Part shown: positions 38,738 to 51,292 of the stretch, piece by piece
How the letters are laid out: each line of letters begins with the position of its first letter
Position numbering within the stretch: position 1 is the first letter of the stretch
NCBI RefSeq assembly: GCF_003672135.1
Contig: NC_039513.1
Coordinates: forward strand, 8,680,833 to 8,744,832
Length of the DNA stretch: 64,000 bases
Direction of reading: 5' to 3'
Source of the DNA: Ooceraea biroi
Taxonomy: Eukaryota > Arthropoda > Insecta > Hymenoptera > Formicidae
The notes under the pieces: model-generated
What the model was told of the DNA's origin: nothing
Databases searched by the model: none
Seen by the model: only the letters and a program-made list of their open reading frames with translations
Made by a program: the position numbers and the translations under genes

Positions 38738-41700
38738 TAATAAAATCAATAAATGTCCATTATCTCATAAACTCTTCTTTTACTAATATTTATCTACAAA
38801 AATGTTAGTCGGGAGATAATTGTGTTTATTACAGGCGATTTTTAGATAAATCAAATACAACTCCATTTACATATCTCGCGGAAATTCTTCGGCGAACGAT
38901 GCTATAAGCGATAAATAAACGCAATATACCGTATTATATACAGGGGCTCTTTGGTGCAAGTTCCTTATTACTTAACCGGATGTTTGCACAAGTCGAAAGC
39001 GATACTACCCGTGACGTCGGAGCAGAGCAAAGTGTAGGGGTGAAGCATAAAATTAAGTTAAGTTAGTGTGTAACTTATGGATATTGGCAAGATCCGATAT
39101 ACTATATACTATACGCATCCTTTTCTAAATCGTTTTACACTGATGACGCGCTCGTGGAATGAATTATCAATAACAATCAATAATAATCGTAACGAATTAA
39201 CGAGGTTGATATTTTTAATAATTGATAATCCCTGAGGGAGGAACGATTATAAAATAAAGATAAAGTTCAGCCGGCCGGGAGTGTTGATCAATATGAAAGC
39301 TCAGGAAATAATAAAAGAGCGATAACAACTGTCCATTACGAGTCGGGATTCCATCCGTTCCTCGCTAATAGGGAAAATCCATTTTAAAAGTATGGCGCAC
39401 GCGGATAAAAATCCGATAGTATGTAGGTGCGCTGGCGTAGGTTTCTTGATTACCACGATGGAAATGGAAATCGAGATTTCCTCAGAATATCGGTGGAATT
39501 AGCGACGGCCGCGTCGACGATAATCGTCGGAAGGAATTTTAATATTGTGACTGTCAAACGGCTCGACCGCAAGAACGCACGCTCAATTTATCTCCGACGC
39601 GCCGGAGGAACACTGCGATTATTTCAATTTATCCCGAAAGGAACGCGCGGAGAACAACTGCGCGTTACAACTGCGAGCGGAATCTGTTCAATCGCGTCGC
39701 GATGCAACGCGTTAATAACAGCAGCGAGCAAATAGACGAGGAAACTCTTATTCTTCATTTAAATTCGCGCGAACCTCGCCTCGCCTTGTGAATCTCAATC
39801 CGCTGTTAAATATTGAAATACCGCGACAAATATAGAGTTGCATTCGCTGAGATTTCTATGGGTGGGACGATCGACCACGGGCGTATCAAGGAATCCGTTT
39901 ATCAAAACTTAATGCAATGAGACTGGAGGAGCGGCTTCCGGAACGCGAGCGAACTCGACAAAGCGATTCTTCGTCGAACTCGAGCGAAAAGTTTCTGCTG
40001 ATCATCCGTGATGGCAATCGGAAGGCAGGTTCCCCGCGTCGAAGTTCCGCTCCAACGTAATTATTTGCTATAGTTTGCACACGCTCGGTGTAAATAAATT
40101 AGTAGATCGATTTTGGACGGGCCGTTAAGGTAGCAGTCGCAGCTGAGGCTCTCGCAGTTGGTCGTCGTTGTCGTTTGTCGGAGGAAGGACTTTGTGAGTT
40201 TAAGGACGAGACAACAGAGTATGCGCTAATGTTCCCAGTGCAGTTATTCAGGAGCGACTTTTCAGAGAACCAATGCTCCGGAACTATGCGAACGTGGATG
40301 TTGAGTGCGCAAAAGGACGACGATGTGAGTGTAAGGAAGGCGAGCGAAATTATTTATAAAATTACATGAAAGAAAAATCACCTGCAAAATATGCATCGAA
40401 AAATGCAGTGCTTGGATGGGAAAAATCAGGTCGGAATTGATTATTGATCCATTTATTTCGCGATAATACTCCTCACTCTGCGCTCCCTCATCACGCGCGA
40501 GCGTCATCGGTGATACTATTTAAAAAAAGAGAAAAAGAGCATGGTATTTATCTGATTACGGTTTGGCCTCGATTCCCGAGCGAAAGATATTTCGCGCTGG
40601 ATTTTAACGATAAAAATTTCACGAGAATCGAAGTATCGCGAGATGCAAGAGTATTCCTCGAGAGTCCGTCGCATCTTTATTTCCGATCGGCGGACGAAAG
40701 GATTATCTGGAAATTGATGGATCACCCGTTAGCGGGCGCATCCACCGGCTGCAAATAGTCGCTTGTGGTCGTCGGAGGGTGGTTCGGGGCTTGGGGAAGA
40801 GAAGAACGTCGGTAACGCGGGCAGGACCGGGTATAAGGTGGTGCCTTCAGCCACGAAGAAGCGCAGTGAAGCGAACACGTGATAAGGGCCAGCCCCGACA
40901 GTGCAGCTCTACCGTCACTGAAGTAGTATGGTCCTAGATAGGTGGCCGCGGGGGTTAGGAACGTCGGGGGTGGGATCTCGGATGCGAGCTCTAAGGGGCC
41001 AGCCGCAATTTATTCCAATATTTAGAGCGAGACTCGAAAGAATTAGCCTTCCTCCCTGCCCTCCGAGTTTTCCTAGCGATTGCACTCTCTACTCTTCCTG
41101 CTTTCTCTTTCTCTCTTTCTCCGATTCCCTGCCTCTCTCCTCCCGCTCGTTTCCGTCCCTTCTCGTCGGTCTATCGGACTTTCAACGAGTCGTTTATACT
41201 ACTGCTTCACCCCTTTCGGGTCGGTGTTCATTGTGAAATCGTTTGGGGTGAGGCTCGCCGCAGGAGGACACCGGACTTCCACAGCCTTTAGCCAGTAGCG
41301 CAGCTGCAAGTTTTCAAAGTCGCCGAAGATTTCTGTGAGTCAAATTGCGAAAAGAGGACTGCCTGCAGGAGAAAGGGAAGGGAAAGGCAGGATACCTCGT
41401 GGATATTTCAGGAGGAAATGTTTCGGATCCTATTTGCCGAGGGATCAGAGCACTCGCGCGTGAGTAGCAATTCTCGAACTTACGCAAACGTCTGATAGTC
41501 CATGCGTCGATCCACGACGAAGAAAGATTCCCTTTTGCCACTTTCGAACCTATGAACCTCGTATCGCGAGAATAAAATAAGTTTGTGCGGCAAAATTCTT
41601 TTAATCTGCCGTTCTCTCCTGTTTGATATCTTATTCGATGCTTGAAAAAGCAAATTGCTAACAAAACTATCTCTACTTCGTTGAATTGTGTAAAAGTTCA

Positions 41701-43698
41701 ATTATCAGATATCACCTTTCAGTTACTCATAATCACATCTCAGAAATTTATTTGCATTACATCAATATGCGAGTAATCTGCACGCGCGAGAACCCCTCGT
41801 ATTCTTCTTGTCGGTCGGATTCCATTATCGCGTAATTCGGCGCTGGGAATTTGAGCGTGAAATAGTATTCGTCGAAGTTATCATCCACGAAGGAGGGTAA
41901 CGCGCGCGCGAGTGAGTTCCCCGGCTGATTTATCCCGAGGAATGACCTTTCGGGGCCGGACCTTGAGATATTCCGCCGCAGAACTTTGCGCGTCCGCGAA
42001 ATTATTACACCCTGCCGCGGGAGAAGAACGAAGAAACTTACGGGGGAAAGTTCGTCGCCGTGGGAATTCTTTAAAAGCAACTCTGTAGCTAGCAAACTGG
42101 CATTCCAATAGGCTCGGCTGTCATCGACCGATTATTCAGGTACCGTAACAGGAAAGGACGGAACATTTACATCTCGCGAGGAAGGGTAATTAAACATTTA
42201 ATCAAAAACATCAATCGCAAATGAAAGATTCTCTTACAGCCATATTCCAATAATTTATTTCCAATAATTCCACACATCACAAAACATAATTATATCATAA
42301 CATATAATAACGTACCGCATATTTGTAATGCGCAACTTTTTTCGCTTTCCAATTGCATATGCATTAGCGCGAAATAAAAATTACCGTGCGTTTCCCGATA
42401 TTAAATTTTAATTATCGATGATTCGCAAGAAGAAATATAATATTGTTACTAGCACACATACACACACACACACACGGATGTAATTAATAAAATTAAGAGT
42501 AAAATGAAGATACCATCTGCACTCTCCGTCACAGTGGAGGAGAACGTTAGATCGCGAGCGCGCTGACTCGGCACTCGAGCGATATCGCGACTTAGCGGCG
42601 GTTCAAATTTATCGTCAGCCACGAAGAGATCTTTTTTGAGCTTATTTTGACAAGCTTTCGCCGGGGTTAATTCCATTCGCGTTCCTCCTTCCGACCAAGA
42701 GACCGCTTTGCCGATTCCGCGGAGCTTTTTTGAAAATTGCCACGATTTTACGGGAGCGCCTGATTGCGTCGTCCGTCGTGAAATCCTTTTTACGTTTCTC
42801 GAATCTCCATTCTCGCGAAGGGAGAGGGGGTGCCATGGGTTTTCTGCCGTTCCGTGAAACTTCTTTTCATGGTCACCGACATTTCGCGCAGGAAAACCGC
42901 CGCCTCTCAAACCGTTCCGAGCTTTTCCCACGTTACCGTTTAATTCCCCCTTCGCTCGCTCTCTCTTCGCGTCGCTTAATAAACGCCATCGGCTTCTTGA
43001 TGGATCCCCACTGGCTTGCGGTTGCAACTTGACTTCCTCATCTTCATTTCGTCCTGGAAACTTTTGCAGTTTTCCCGGAGTCGCAAGTCCCCATGCGTCT
43101 TTCGCACGGCGTTCAAGGTTTTCCTTCAAGCGACGCTTTCCATTTCAAGGTTGATTATACTTTCAGTGTGGCGTTGGGCGACGACGATTCTTCAAATATG
43201 CATAAAGCACTGCTCCGGTATTTCCATCCCGACAAGTCTGACGCTGAAGTAGGGGCGAAGGACTTTGTAGACTGTCGCAATTGAAGCTCGCAGCAGGAAG
43301 TATATCAATCTCTGCGAAGCAGTTGATTAATTTTGTCGGAAAATAATCTTAGTCCGTTGGATAAGTGTCATGGTCGCCAGGAATAATTGGATTTATTGCA
43401 GCACAGAGATGCAAAATAAAATCAGAAAAATATTGCATTACACCCTACCAGAGACGTCTGCGGGAAATACGAGAGCGGTTGAATTCTTTCTGGCGTTCCA
43501 AGTACGTTCGAGCAAGAAAGAGAGTTGCGGATATTTACTTCTCCAATTATTTCACGAGTGTCTTGAGTTTCCACGGTTGCGGCCGTTTAATTTTCCACGC
43601 TGCTCGATGCAGCGCGGTATGTTTGCAAAGTTTACGACTGCGGGATGAGGGAACGATCCGCGGTCTAAACATCTACGTACTTGTCACCGCGATTACTT

Positions 43699-43728
43699 GG
43701 TAACGTTACCTGCGGTATCCTAGGCAAC
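43699..43728. promoter_or_regulatory. X-box-like palindrome pair
   Basis: GGTAACGTTACC (43699-43710) is a perfect 12-bp palindrome. It is followed by GTATCCTAGGCAAC (43715-43728), whose right half GGCAAC and spacing resemble an RFX X-box (consensus close to GTTRCCATGGYAAC), with two mismatches in the left half. No adjacent gene start is identified, so function is speculative. Confidence 0.25.
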
Positions 43729-46428
43729 GCGAATTATAAGTTCGGCCCTTGAGGGCGGGAAAAGGGTTCAATCTGCTTGTTCGACTTCGCACTTCACCCT
43801 AATTGGTTTCGCCCACGCGTGATCGCGTTCTCGCCCTCGCGTGCGTTAATAGTCTGCGGATTTAAATGTCGGCGCTCGCACGCCGGCGCAGCTGCAAAAA
43901 AAGGAAAAAATAAAAGCACGGAAAGCTCTGCGGCGGCAGTAGCTCCGATATCCGTAAATTGCACGCGTAAGTTCGTTAGAAGTGCTTAAGCTCGCGCAAA
44001 AAGCCGTCAAGCGAATCCTAAACTCGCCCGAAAAAGGCTTACGTTAAAAGCATAGTTGGCCGTATATGATCCATTTCGCGCGACGTTGCTCTTCGCAGAG
44101 ATTTAATACAATTCCGAACTGTTTAACGAACTCTGGCCCGGGGCATTTGATCCTTGACGGTGGAATTTGAAAAATCGTATTAAAGCGCACGTCAAATAAA
44201 TAATCCCTTCGCTACGAGCCAGCCAGTAAAATCACTTTGCCGTAATTGCCTCTCATTCGTCCGTTCCAAAGCATTCCGCGCAATATTGTCAAATTGAATC
44301 GCGCCGCAAACGTTTTGACGCGTACTTCGATTCGTCCCGACTCTGTCACTGCGCGCCGCCGATTACTGCGAGATTTAATTAACATCCGGCTGTCGTATCG
44401 TCAATCAATTAATTAATGATTAAACCTCGGCATTCTTGGATGACACGACGGATTACCCGTTGATTCCTGCGCGAAGATCGCAAGCCGGTTTAGCAACTGC
44501 ACTTTCATATGGTAATATTTGCATCCAGATCGGGAGCAAGCGCCGTTCGCATTAAGTTAATTGCTACTCCACGTCGCAAATAATTACGCCGTTATCAAAG
44601 TGCTAAATGACCAGCGCTGTGCACTCCATACCTCTATCCCCGGAAACATTGAGAGAGAGAGAGAAATAATGGAGATAAAAAGGGAAATGCTTCCTACGAA
44701 AAATTGCGTTCTCTGAGTAACGCGTTTACACAAAATTTAATACAAGCGTTCCTGCAAATCGCGAGTATTGCAACGAAAACACGGGCGTCGATGATAACTT
44801 GCAGCTAATAGAAATTTTGATGTTGCGGGAAACAACGAGCGAGCTTTTCCCGGTCGATGACGACTGCGTCTTGATTTACGCGAATTTGGATTTATTTCCA
44901 CGAGTCGCGACAGACGCACGGCACGGCTGCATGCACATCCGGCTGCGAGTATCGGCGCGCGCGCAAATCCGCAAATAATAATTCCGGCGCGTCAGTTCGC
45001 CAGCCTGTAAGCCGACAGGATCCGTTCGCTTTTGGCCGAAACTTTTCGCGCGTTCTCCCCAATCGCAGTGTGTCCACGATCGATCCTTAATCCCCGTCAC
45101 GTCGCCGACACGTCGACGGCACCCGCGGCTGAAATTGCCGCGCACGTAACGGCCGGTCGACGGCCAGAGTTCGTCACGAAGTCTCGCGTTACGTTAATAT
45201 AGCGAGAGGTACGATATATTACCTACAGGCGCGCGATGAATCTCATAATTCGCAGGCATCACGAGACGATGTGCGAATTATTACGCGATTCGTAACTCCG
45301 TAACCAACGAGGCAGTGTCCGCAGACAATGTAATCCCATCCCGGTGCGGTAAGGCGGACGAGGAACGTTGGAGGAGAAGTAGAAGGAAGAGAAGGACGGA
45401 GGAGGACGGAGGAGGAACCGCGCGAGTACGGTTAAGTATATTACAGAAATTGCCGCGGGTGACTGGTCCATTTGTAAATGAGATTGAGTCACCGGTTACG
45501 GCGGTCCCTCGTCGTCGGAGGAGGAGGAAGATGTACTCGCTAACGGAGAGCCCGCGGCTTACGTGAAACCTGAGGAGCAGAAGCGGTGGAGAGGTAACCG
45601 CTGCTACACGAATGAGTTCGCCGCGTAACGAGGAAAAATTAGATTTACGTTTAAGACGTCGCGGGAGACGAAGGGAGAGAGAGTGACTGAGTGAGTGAGA
45701 GTAAGAGAGGAGGACGAGGAGGATGTACCGAGAGCGGAATTCGCTCGACAGTTCGCCCGCCGGGAATATCGCCCTTACACGAATAAACGTGTTCCGTCAG
45801 GAGTCATCATTAAACTTTCTACCATCAGGTTTATTAGAATTTTTCTTCTTTTGCAAGCCGCCGCAATAAACGCGAGATTTATTTTAAACATGTTCCAATC
45901 CCTCGGCGCGACACGTGTGTTTTCGAGTTCGAGTGAACTCTGACAAATACTTTTCTCGTCGAAAAGAATGAGTACATGAATCGATCGTATGTATTAGGAG
46001 TGTAATTTAGTTTTGAGGGTTTTGCAACAGACGGCTGTAGTGTCAGTTTGTTCCAATAGCTGTTTCCGATAACTGTTGTTTCTTACAGTGTGACATTATC
46101 CATGACATTTAGTGGCATTATAGCAATAGATGCAATAACAGTCGTGTTTAAATCATCGTAAAAATGCAACTTCCGAAACAGCATTTTCCACATGCGTTGC
46201 TTTTGTTTTTTAATCAAAACAAAACTGCGGCTGACGGTTATAGAATTCTTGTGGAAACTTGTGGTGATTCTGCCCCATCAATTAAGACGTGTGAATACTG
46301 GTTTAGACGCTTTAAAAGTGGTCATACTGATGTGAAGGACAAAGAACGCTCGGGACAACGAAGAAAGCTTGAAAATGCAGATTTGCAAGCATTATTGCAC
46401 GAAAATCCAACACAATCCACTTCAGAAC

Positions 46429-47100
46429 TTGCCAGAGCATTAAATGTTGATCGCACAACAGTTACCAAACATTTACATGAAATGGGAAAAATTCAGAAAG
46501 AAGGGAAATGGGTTCGACATCAATTATCGGAAAGTGCCATTCGAACATTTGCATTTCGTTGATCGCCAGGCAAAAAAAGAAGAGTCTTTTGTCTCGGATT
46601 GTTACTGGGGATGAAAAGTGGATCTATTTTGATAATCCGAAACGCAGAAAATCATGGGTGGATCCAGGCGAACCATCAACATCCACTCCGAGACGCAGTA
46701 TTCACGGTTCAAAAGTAACGCTCTGTATTTGGTGGGATAGTGTACTATGAGCTGTTAAATCCGCATGAGACTGTCACGGCTGATCGTTATCGACACCAAT
46801 TGTACAAGTTGAAGCAAGCATTGGATCAAAAACGACCAGCAATTGCGAGTAAACGACGGAAAGTGATTCTTCTTCGTGACAACGCTCGACCTGACGTTGC
46901 GTTATCAGTGAAAGAAACACTATTAGAGCTCGAATGGCAAGTCTTCTCCGGACATTGCTCCATGCGATTATTATTTGTTCCGGTGGATGCAACACGCTTT
47001 AGAGGATACACACTTTGATAATTTGGAAGAAGTGCGAAAATTCGTCGACGAATGGATCAACTGAAAAGAAGAGTGATTTTATCGTGGTGGAATCCATCTC
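46429..47100 (+). repeat. Tandem duplication block 1 within mariner
   Basis: The 672-bp block starts TTGCCAGAGC. Together with 47101-47772 it forms a head-to-tail duplication differing at about ten positions. Confidence 0.9.
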
Positions 47101-47772
47101 TTGCCAGAGCATTAAATGTTGATCGTACAACAGTTACCAAACATTTACATGAAATGGGAAAAATTCAGAAAGAAGGGAAATGGGTTCGACATCAATTATC
47201 GGAAAGTGCCATTTGAACATTTGCATTTCGTTGATCGCCAGGCAAAAAAAGAAGAGTCTTTTGTCTCGGATTGTTACTGGGGATGAAAAGTGGATCTATT
47301 TTGATAATCCGAAACGCAGAAAATCATGGGTGGATCCAGGCGAACCATCAACATCCACTCCGAGACGCAATATTGACGGTTGAAAAGTAATGCTCTGTAT
47401 TTGGTGGGATAGTGTACTATGAGCTGTTAAATCCGCATGAGACTGTCACGGCTGATCGTTATCGACACCAATTGTACAAGTTGAAGCAAGCATTGGACGA
47501 AAAACGACCAGCAATTGCGAGCAAACGACGGAAAGTGATTCTTCTTCGTGACAACGCTCGACCTGACGTTGCGTTATCAGTGAAAGAAACACTATTAGAG
47601 CTCGAATGGCAAGTCTTCTCCGGACATTGCTCCATGCGATCATTATTTGTTCCGGTGGATGCAACACGCTTTAGAGGATACACACTTTGATAATTTGGAA
47701 GAAGTGCGAAAATTCGTCGACGAATGGATCAACTGAAAAGAAGAGTGATTTTATCGTGGTGGAATCCATCTC
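47101..47772 (+). repeat. Tandem duplication block 2 within mariner
   Basis: Second copy, also starting TTGCCAGAGC. Directly after it the sequence resumes with TTGCCAG at 47773. The three occurrences of CTTGCCAG at the block borders are an 8-bp microhomology that explains the duplication. Confidence 0.9.
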
Positions 47773-47905
47773 TTGCCAGAAAGATGGGAAAAAGTTATAG
47801 AAAACGAAGGAAAATAGTTTGATTAAGGTATTCATTCATTATCATATTTAAATACATGCGTTTTTGAGCAAAAAAAACCCTCAAAACTAAATCACACCCC
47901 TAATA

Positions 47906-48582
47906 TTATAGCTACTAAAAATGTCCACCTGCCAATAGACGTTTCGTAGATTTTTTGACGTTATGGCACTTTTAGCTTCTACCAGATTACTAGAAGCACT
48001 TCTCATTGGAGTTAATAAATTTAACGATAGAAGCGCCGCGCAGACGTTCCCATTGTTGCGATTCATTGTTGTATGTGAACCGCAATATTTCTCAGATCAT
48101 GCTGATGGATGGGGTGCAATCTTCTCGGGCGGCGTTTCTCACAGAAATAAGGCTACTTTCGCTCCGTTATCGTGCGAGTCACGCGACGTCGTTTTCACTT
48201 TTTTTCTCTTTTACTTTTTTTATAAACATCCATTGCGCGGACGTGACATGGTCAACGGAAAGCTTAAAGCCAACATTTCCCGTGCTCTCCTCGGCATCCG
48301 AGTCACAAGTTAATTAGCACTCGGGTCTTGTTGCCCCATCTACTCTGGCGAACCCTTCTCGTGCGCATTTTTACAGGTCGGGTCTGTTTATACGAGTAGT
48401 CGTTAACCAGCTCGTAAAGCCACCCCGAGAACGCATGGGATTTTCGGTGTTACGGGGATGTAACGGAATCGACCGTAAAAACGTAACGAAAATTACTCGC
48501 TCTGCGGCTATGAATAACCCTTTTAAGTTATTCAACAGACGTTGACTAGCAAAAAATATGTACTGCTATGAGCACTGCCGTT
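47906..48582. other. No gene seen
   Basis: Overlapping open frames at 47963-48317 lack domains. No repeats were found. Confidence 0.5.
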
Positions 48583-48735
48583 AAGGTACAATTTCATGCT
48601 GTCGCTCGTCGCTCATTTTCAGCGACAAAACAGGTCACGTGATCAAAATTAACGCTGGATATTGGTCAATTTTGATCACGTGACCTGTTTTGTCGCTGAA
48701 AATGAGCGACGAGCGACAGCATGAAATTGTACCTT
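48583..48735. repeat. Perfect inverted repeat with 68-bp arms (compact hairpin, possible MITE)
   Basis: The left arm (48583-48650) and right arm (48668-48735) are exact reverse complements around a 17-bp loop. Each arm contains GGTCACGTGATC, an E-box core. The flanks read GTTAA on the left and TTTAT on the right, perhaps a decayed TTAA duplication, but the target site is not resolved. A miniature foldback transposon is the likeliest origin. Confidence 0.8.
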
Positions 48736-51290
48736 TATACGAACCCTGACAAGTCTCATACCTATAGATTTGTAATTTTACATTTATAATTTATAATTTT
48801 ACAATTTCACAGTGCTCTCTCCCGCAGTGCGCGGGACACAGTATCATCGTACGAAATTCTAGTAATGTTGCATGTGTCGATATCGCGATTGCATCGAGAT
48901 AATGGGAAATACAGGAAAAAAGCAAGGAAGAAAAGGGAAACCAAGAGCACGCACGGGCGAAGAAAGCGAATCTCGCGGAATAATATTTCTTGGAGGGCGA
49001 GAAGTGGTGCAAGGATGATCTAAACGTAACTATATCCCCAGGGAAGCGAGAAATGAAATTCCTAGCTATCTCGGTACGCGGTCAAAAATAAAGTGAGCCT
49101 CTTTACACGGCCGACCATGTGGGGTAATGGGGTAGAAGGGGTGTAGAACTTTTACGGAATACCGAGTAGAAAGCTCGGGAAGGATTCCAATCTTATCGCG
49201 CACCCTTACGTGCAGTTACTGATTCACGAATCTGTAACTATTGGCGACGAATGTCTTTCGGATATCGGATGCTTGCAACATCACCAGACAAGATAGCGCA
49301 CGGAAACGCAACATCCTTTTTACCTTATCCTTTTAAGTATAATATTCAAGAGAAATTAATATATAACAGAATAACGCTTGAGAATTATTATTATTAACGT
49401 TTAAATATTAGAAAAATATCTGTCATAAAGAATATCGTCTGTAAAATAAAACAACAATGATGATTGTGAAATGCGCGACGTTCTTACGGTAATTCGTGCA
49501 TGAGTATAAAAATTGCGAAAAAATACTCTCACGCTATCTATTATATCTTACGAGGAAATCCGACAACCATCCTGCGCGCCCATTTAAGACTGAATGAAGT
49601 CTCATCGCTGCCGAGGAGCAGACGAAATTTTTCCGGCGTTAAGCACACTCGCAGACGTAGCGAAGTGGGTCTCGAGAGTCCGAAATGAAAAAAGTTCGCG
49701 GCACGTGCTCCTCGCGCTCTAGGAAGGAAGCGCGAATAATCCGCACGGGCGATTTGCTAAATCGGATCTCCTTCGCGGCGGGATCGATCGATCGATCCCG
49801 GCGCTGATGGCAGGGGTATCTCAATGCAGCCTCGTCCTTAAGAAAATCGGTATCCGAAACGTGATCGAAAATATAATGGAGTAGTTATATGCAATCGGGG
49901 GATATCTTCGGGGATCGGCGCGTCCGAGGGATATCTTCCGTCGCGCGACGACGCAAAAAGAAAGAGAGGCCGTTACAAGCGAAACGATCGTTTCGCTCGA
50001 TCGCGCCTAATCCCGTCAGCCCTTACTCAGCCTTCTTTTTCACTCCACCCCGTGGACCCGTGATGCGGCTAAAACGGCTAGCAAGGATCGGGGCGGTTTG
50101 TAGGTGCAAAATGGGTAGCGGTTGCCTGCCGTGGCATTAATGTTGGGATTAGGTCGAGGCGGTTAGTCCGGGCCGATGCCGCCGGATGCGATGCGAAACT
50201 CCACCCCGGCAGTCTGCATTCCAGGATCGAACACCCCGGAACCATCAGCGCAGCGCAGCGCAACCCTTCCTCTTCCCCCTTTCGTCGTTCGTTTGCTCGT
50301 TCGCTCGCTTGCTCACGCGAGATCCTCGCCGTCTTGCTCATCCGTGCACCGGCACTGGCTTCCAGCCACTCTTTAAACAATCTAGCGGCAACCAGAGGCG
50401 GGTGACGAGGTGTGGCGGGCGGTAGAAATATAGGAGGTGAGGGTGTGCGCGGAGGAAACGGAACCCTCTAATGGGATATCGATATATTCATGGAGGCTCA
50501 TCTCCAGCGAAGTCTCCTTTTCCCACCTCGGGAGTAACGGAGTACTCCCATCCCCCGATGCATGCCGGGGTGAGATAGGGTGCCAGGCTAATTGTTTTCG
50601 ACCCCCTCGGCCGCCCCGCCCACACCGTTCCTCGTCCTCGCCCGCACCTTTCCGCCCTTTCTCAAAGATTGTAGACCCTCTTCCCTCGGTACGTCATCCT
50701 CCCCTTTCGTCTTCCTGCTTATTCCCTGCCCTCTGTCTGCTCCGTTTTCCCCCTTTCCACTTTCTCGGGAGAGGTCGTCTTCTTCTTCTTTCTGGTTCTC
50801 TTTTTCCTTTCGCTGCAAAGAGGAGCCGGTTGAAAGGATCATCGGGGTTCGGCGCAGACCTCTCAGCCAGCCTGCCTCTTCTTCCTTAGTTTGCAATGCA
50901 ATAAGCGAACTCCGCGGCGACGGCGGTTCGACTCTTCCCGAGTGGAGTAATTAATATTCGGGAACGAGGTAAGGGGTTGCGATTGTTCGTCAGGTAGTGT
51001 CGAACGCTCGCTTTCCGTCATTATTATTGTTATCGCGCTGATGTTACGTTTTGTCATGTTTCGTGAAAAATACATGTGTCTCGCTTATATTTTCAATGTG
51101 ACAAACATACATCCACTGTGTATGCGATAGAGCAAAATAAAAGAAAAACTTTCTTCAACTGAAGCTTCGTAATCGTTTAAATCCGGAGCAAATCGATGTC
51201 GCGATTAATAACGGTGATGTAATATGAGGAAGGTTTCTCATGTTGCTTGTATCAGAGAGCAGAAGAGAACAAAAAATCTAAAACGAATTA
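48736..51290. other. No gene seen
   Basis: Non-coding. Pyrimidine-rich low-complexity DNA at 50580-50800 creates Pro/Ser/Phe-rich open frames. A 22-bp palindrome lies at 49779-49800. Confidence 0.5.
49779..49800. repeat. 22-bp perfect palindrome with GATC core repeats
   Basis: Three GATC steps bounded by CGG and CCG; the two halves are exact complements. Confidence 0.9.
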
Positions 51291-51292
51291 TA

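Larger units (their letters stand above)
37311..45991. other. Gene-free 8.7-kb stretch
   Basis: No supported gene. The 226-codon minus frame at 42449-43129 is Arg/Lys/Gly-rich without a domain and is opposed by open frames on the plus strand. A possible initiator with a downstream GTGAGT donor occurs near 40155-40205, but no coding continuation is visible. Purine-rich tracts lie near 45360-45400 and 45660-45730. Confidence 0.45.
46164..47823 (+). pseudogene. Broken mariner transposase
   Basis: An open N-terminal part (46164-46562, 132 codons) encodes the mariner helix-turn-helix region: motifs YWFRRFKSGHTDVKD and ELARALNVDRTTVTKHLHEM. After it the frame shifts. The first catalytic Asp is in VTGDEKWIYFDNPK, in the frame at 46508-46750. 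A small deletion after WWDS shifts the frame again into the block with the second Asp (LLRDNARPDV; mariners usually have HDNARPHV). A further deletion of roughly 20 bases removes the segment before the third Asp, whose remnant (DIAP) sits in another frame. The same lesions recur in the second tandem block (47101-47772). The C-terminal coding remnant is complete only after that block. No functional protein can be made. Confidence 0.85.
45994..47903 (+). mobile_element. Mariner transposon with an internal 672-bp tandem duplication
   Basis: Inverted termini begin TTAGGAGTGTAATTTAG at the left and, read inward, TTAGGGGTGTGATTTAG at the right, continuing as TTTTGAGGGTTTT. TA flanks both sides (45992-45993 and 47904-47905). 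The element is 1910 bp. Removing one 672-bp copy of the duplicated block leaves 1238 bp, close to the usual mariner length of about 1.3 kb. The transposase is broken, so the element is dead. Confidence 0.9.

Noticed and set aside
42449..43129. 226-codon minus-strand open frame
   Set aside because: Arg/Lys/Gly-rich, no recognisable motif, ends in a Val/Cys run produced by a CA microsatellite, and overlaps opposite-strand open frames.
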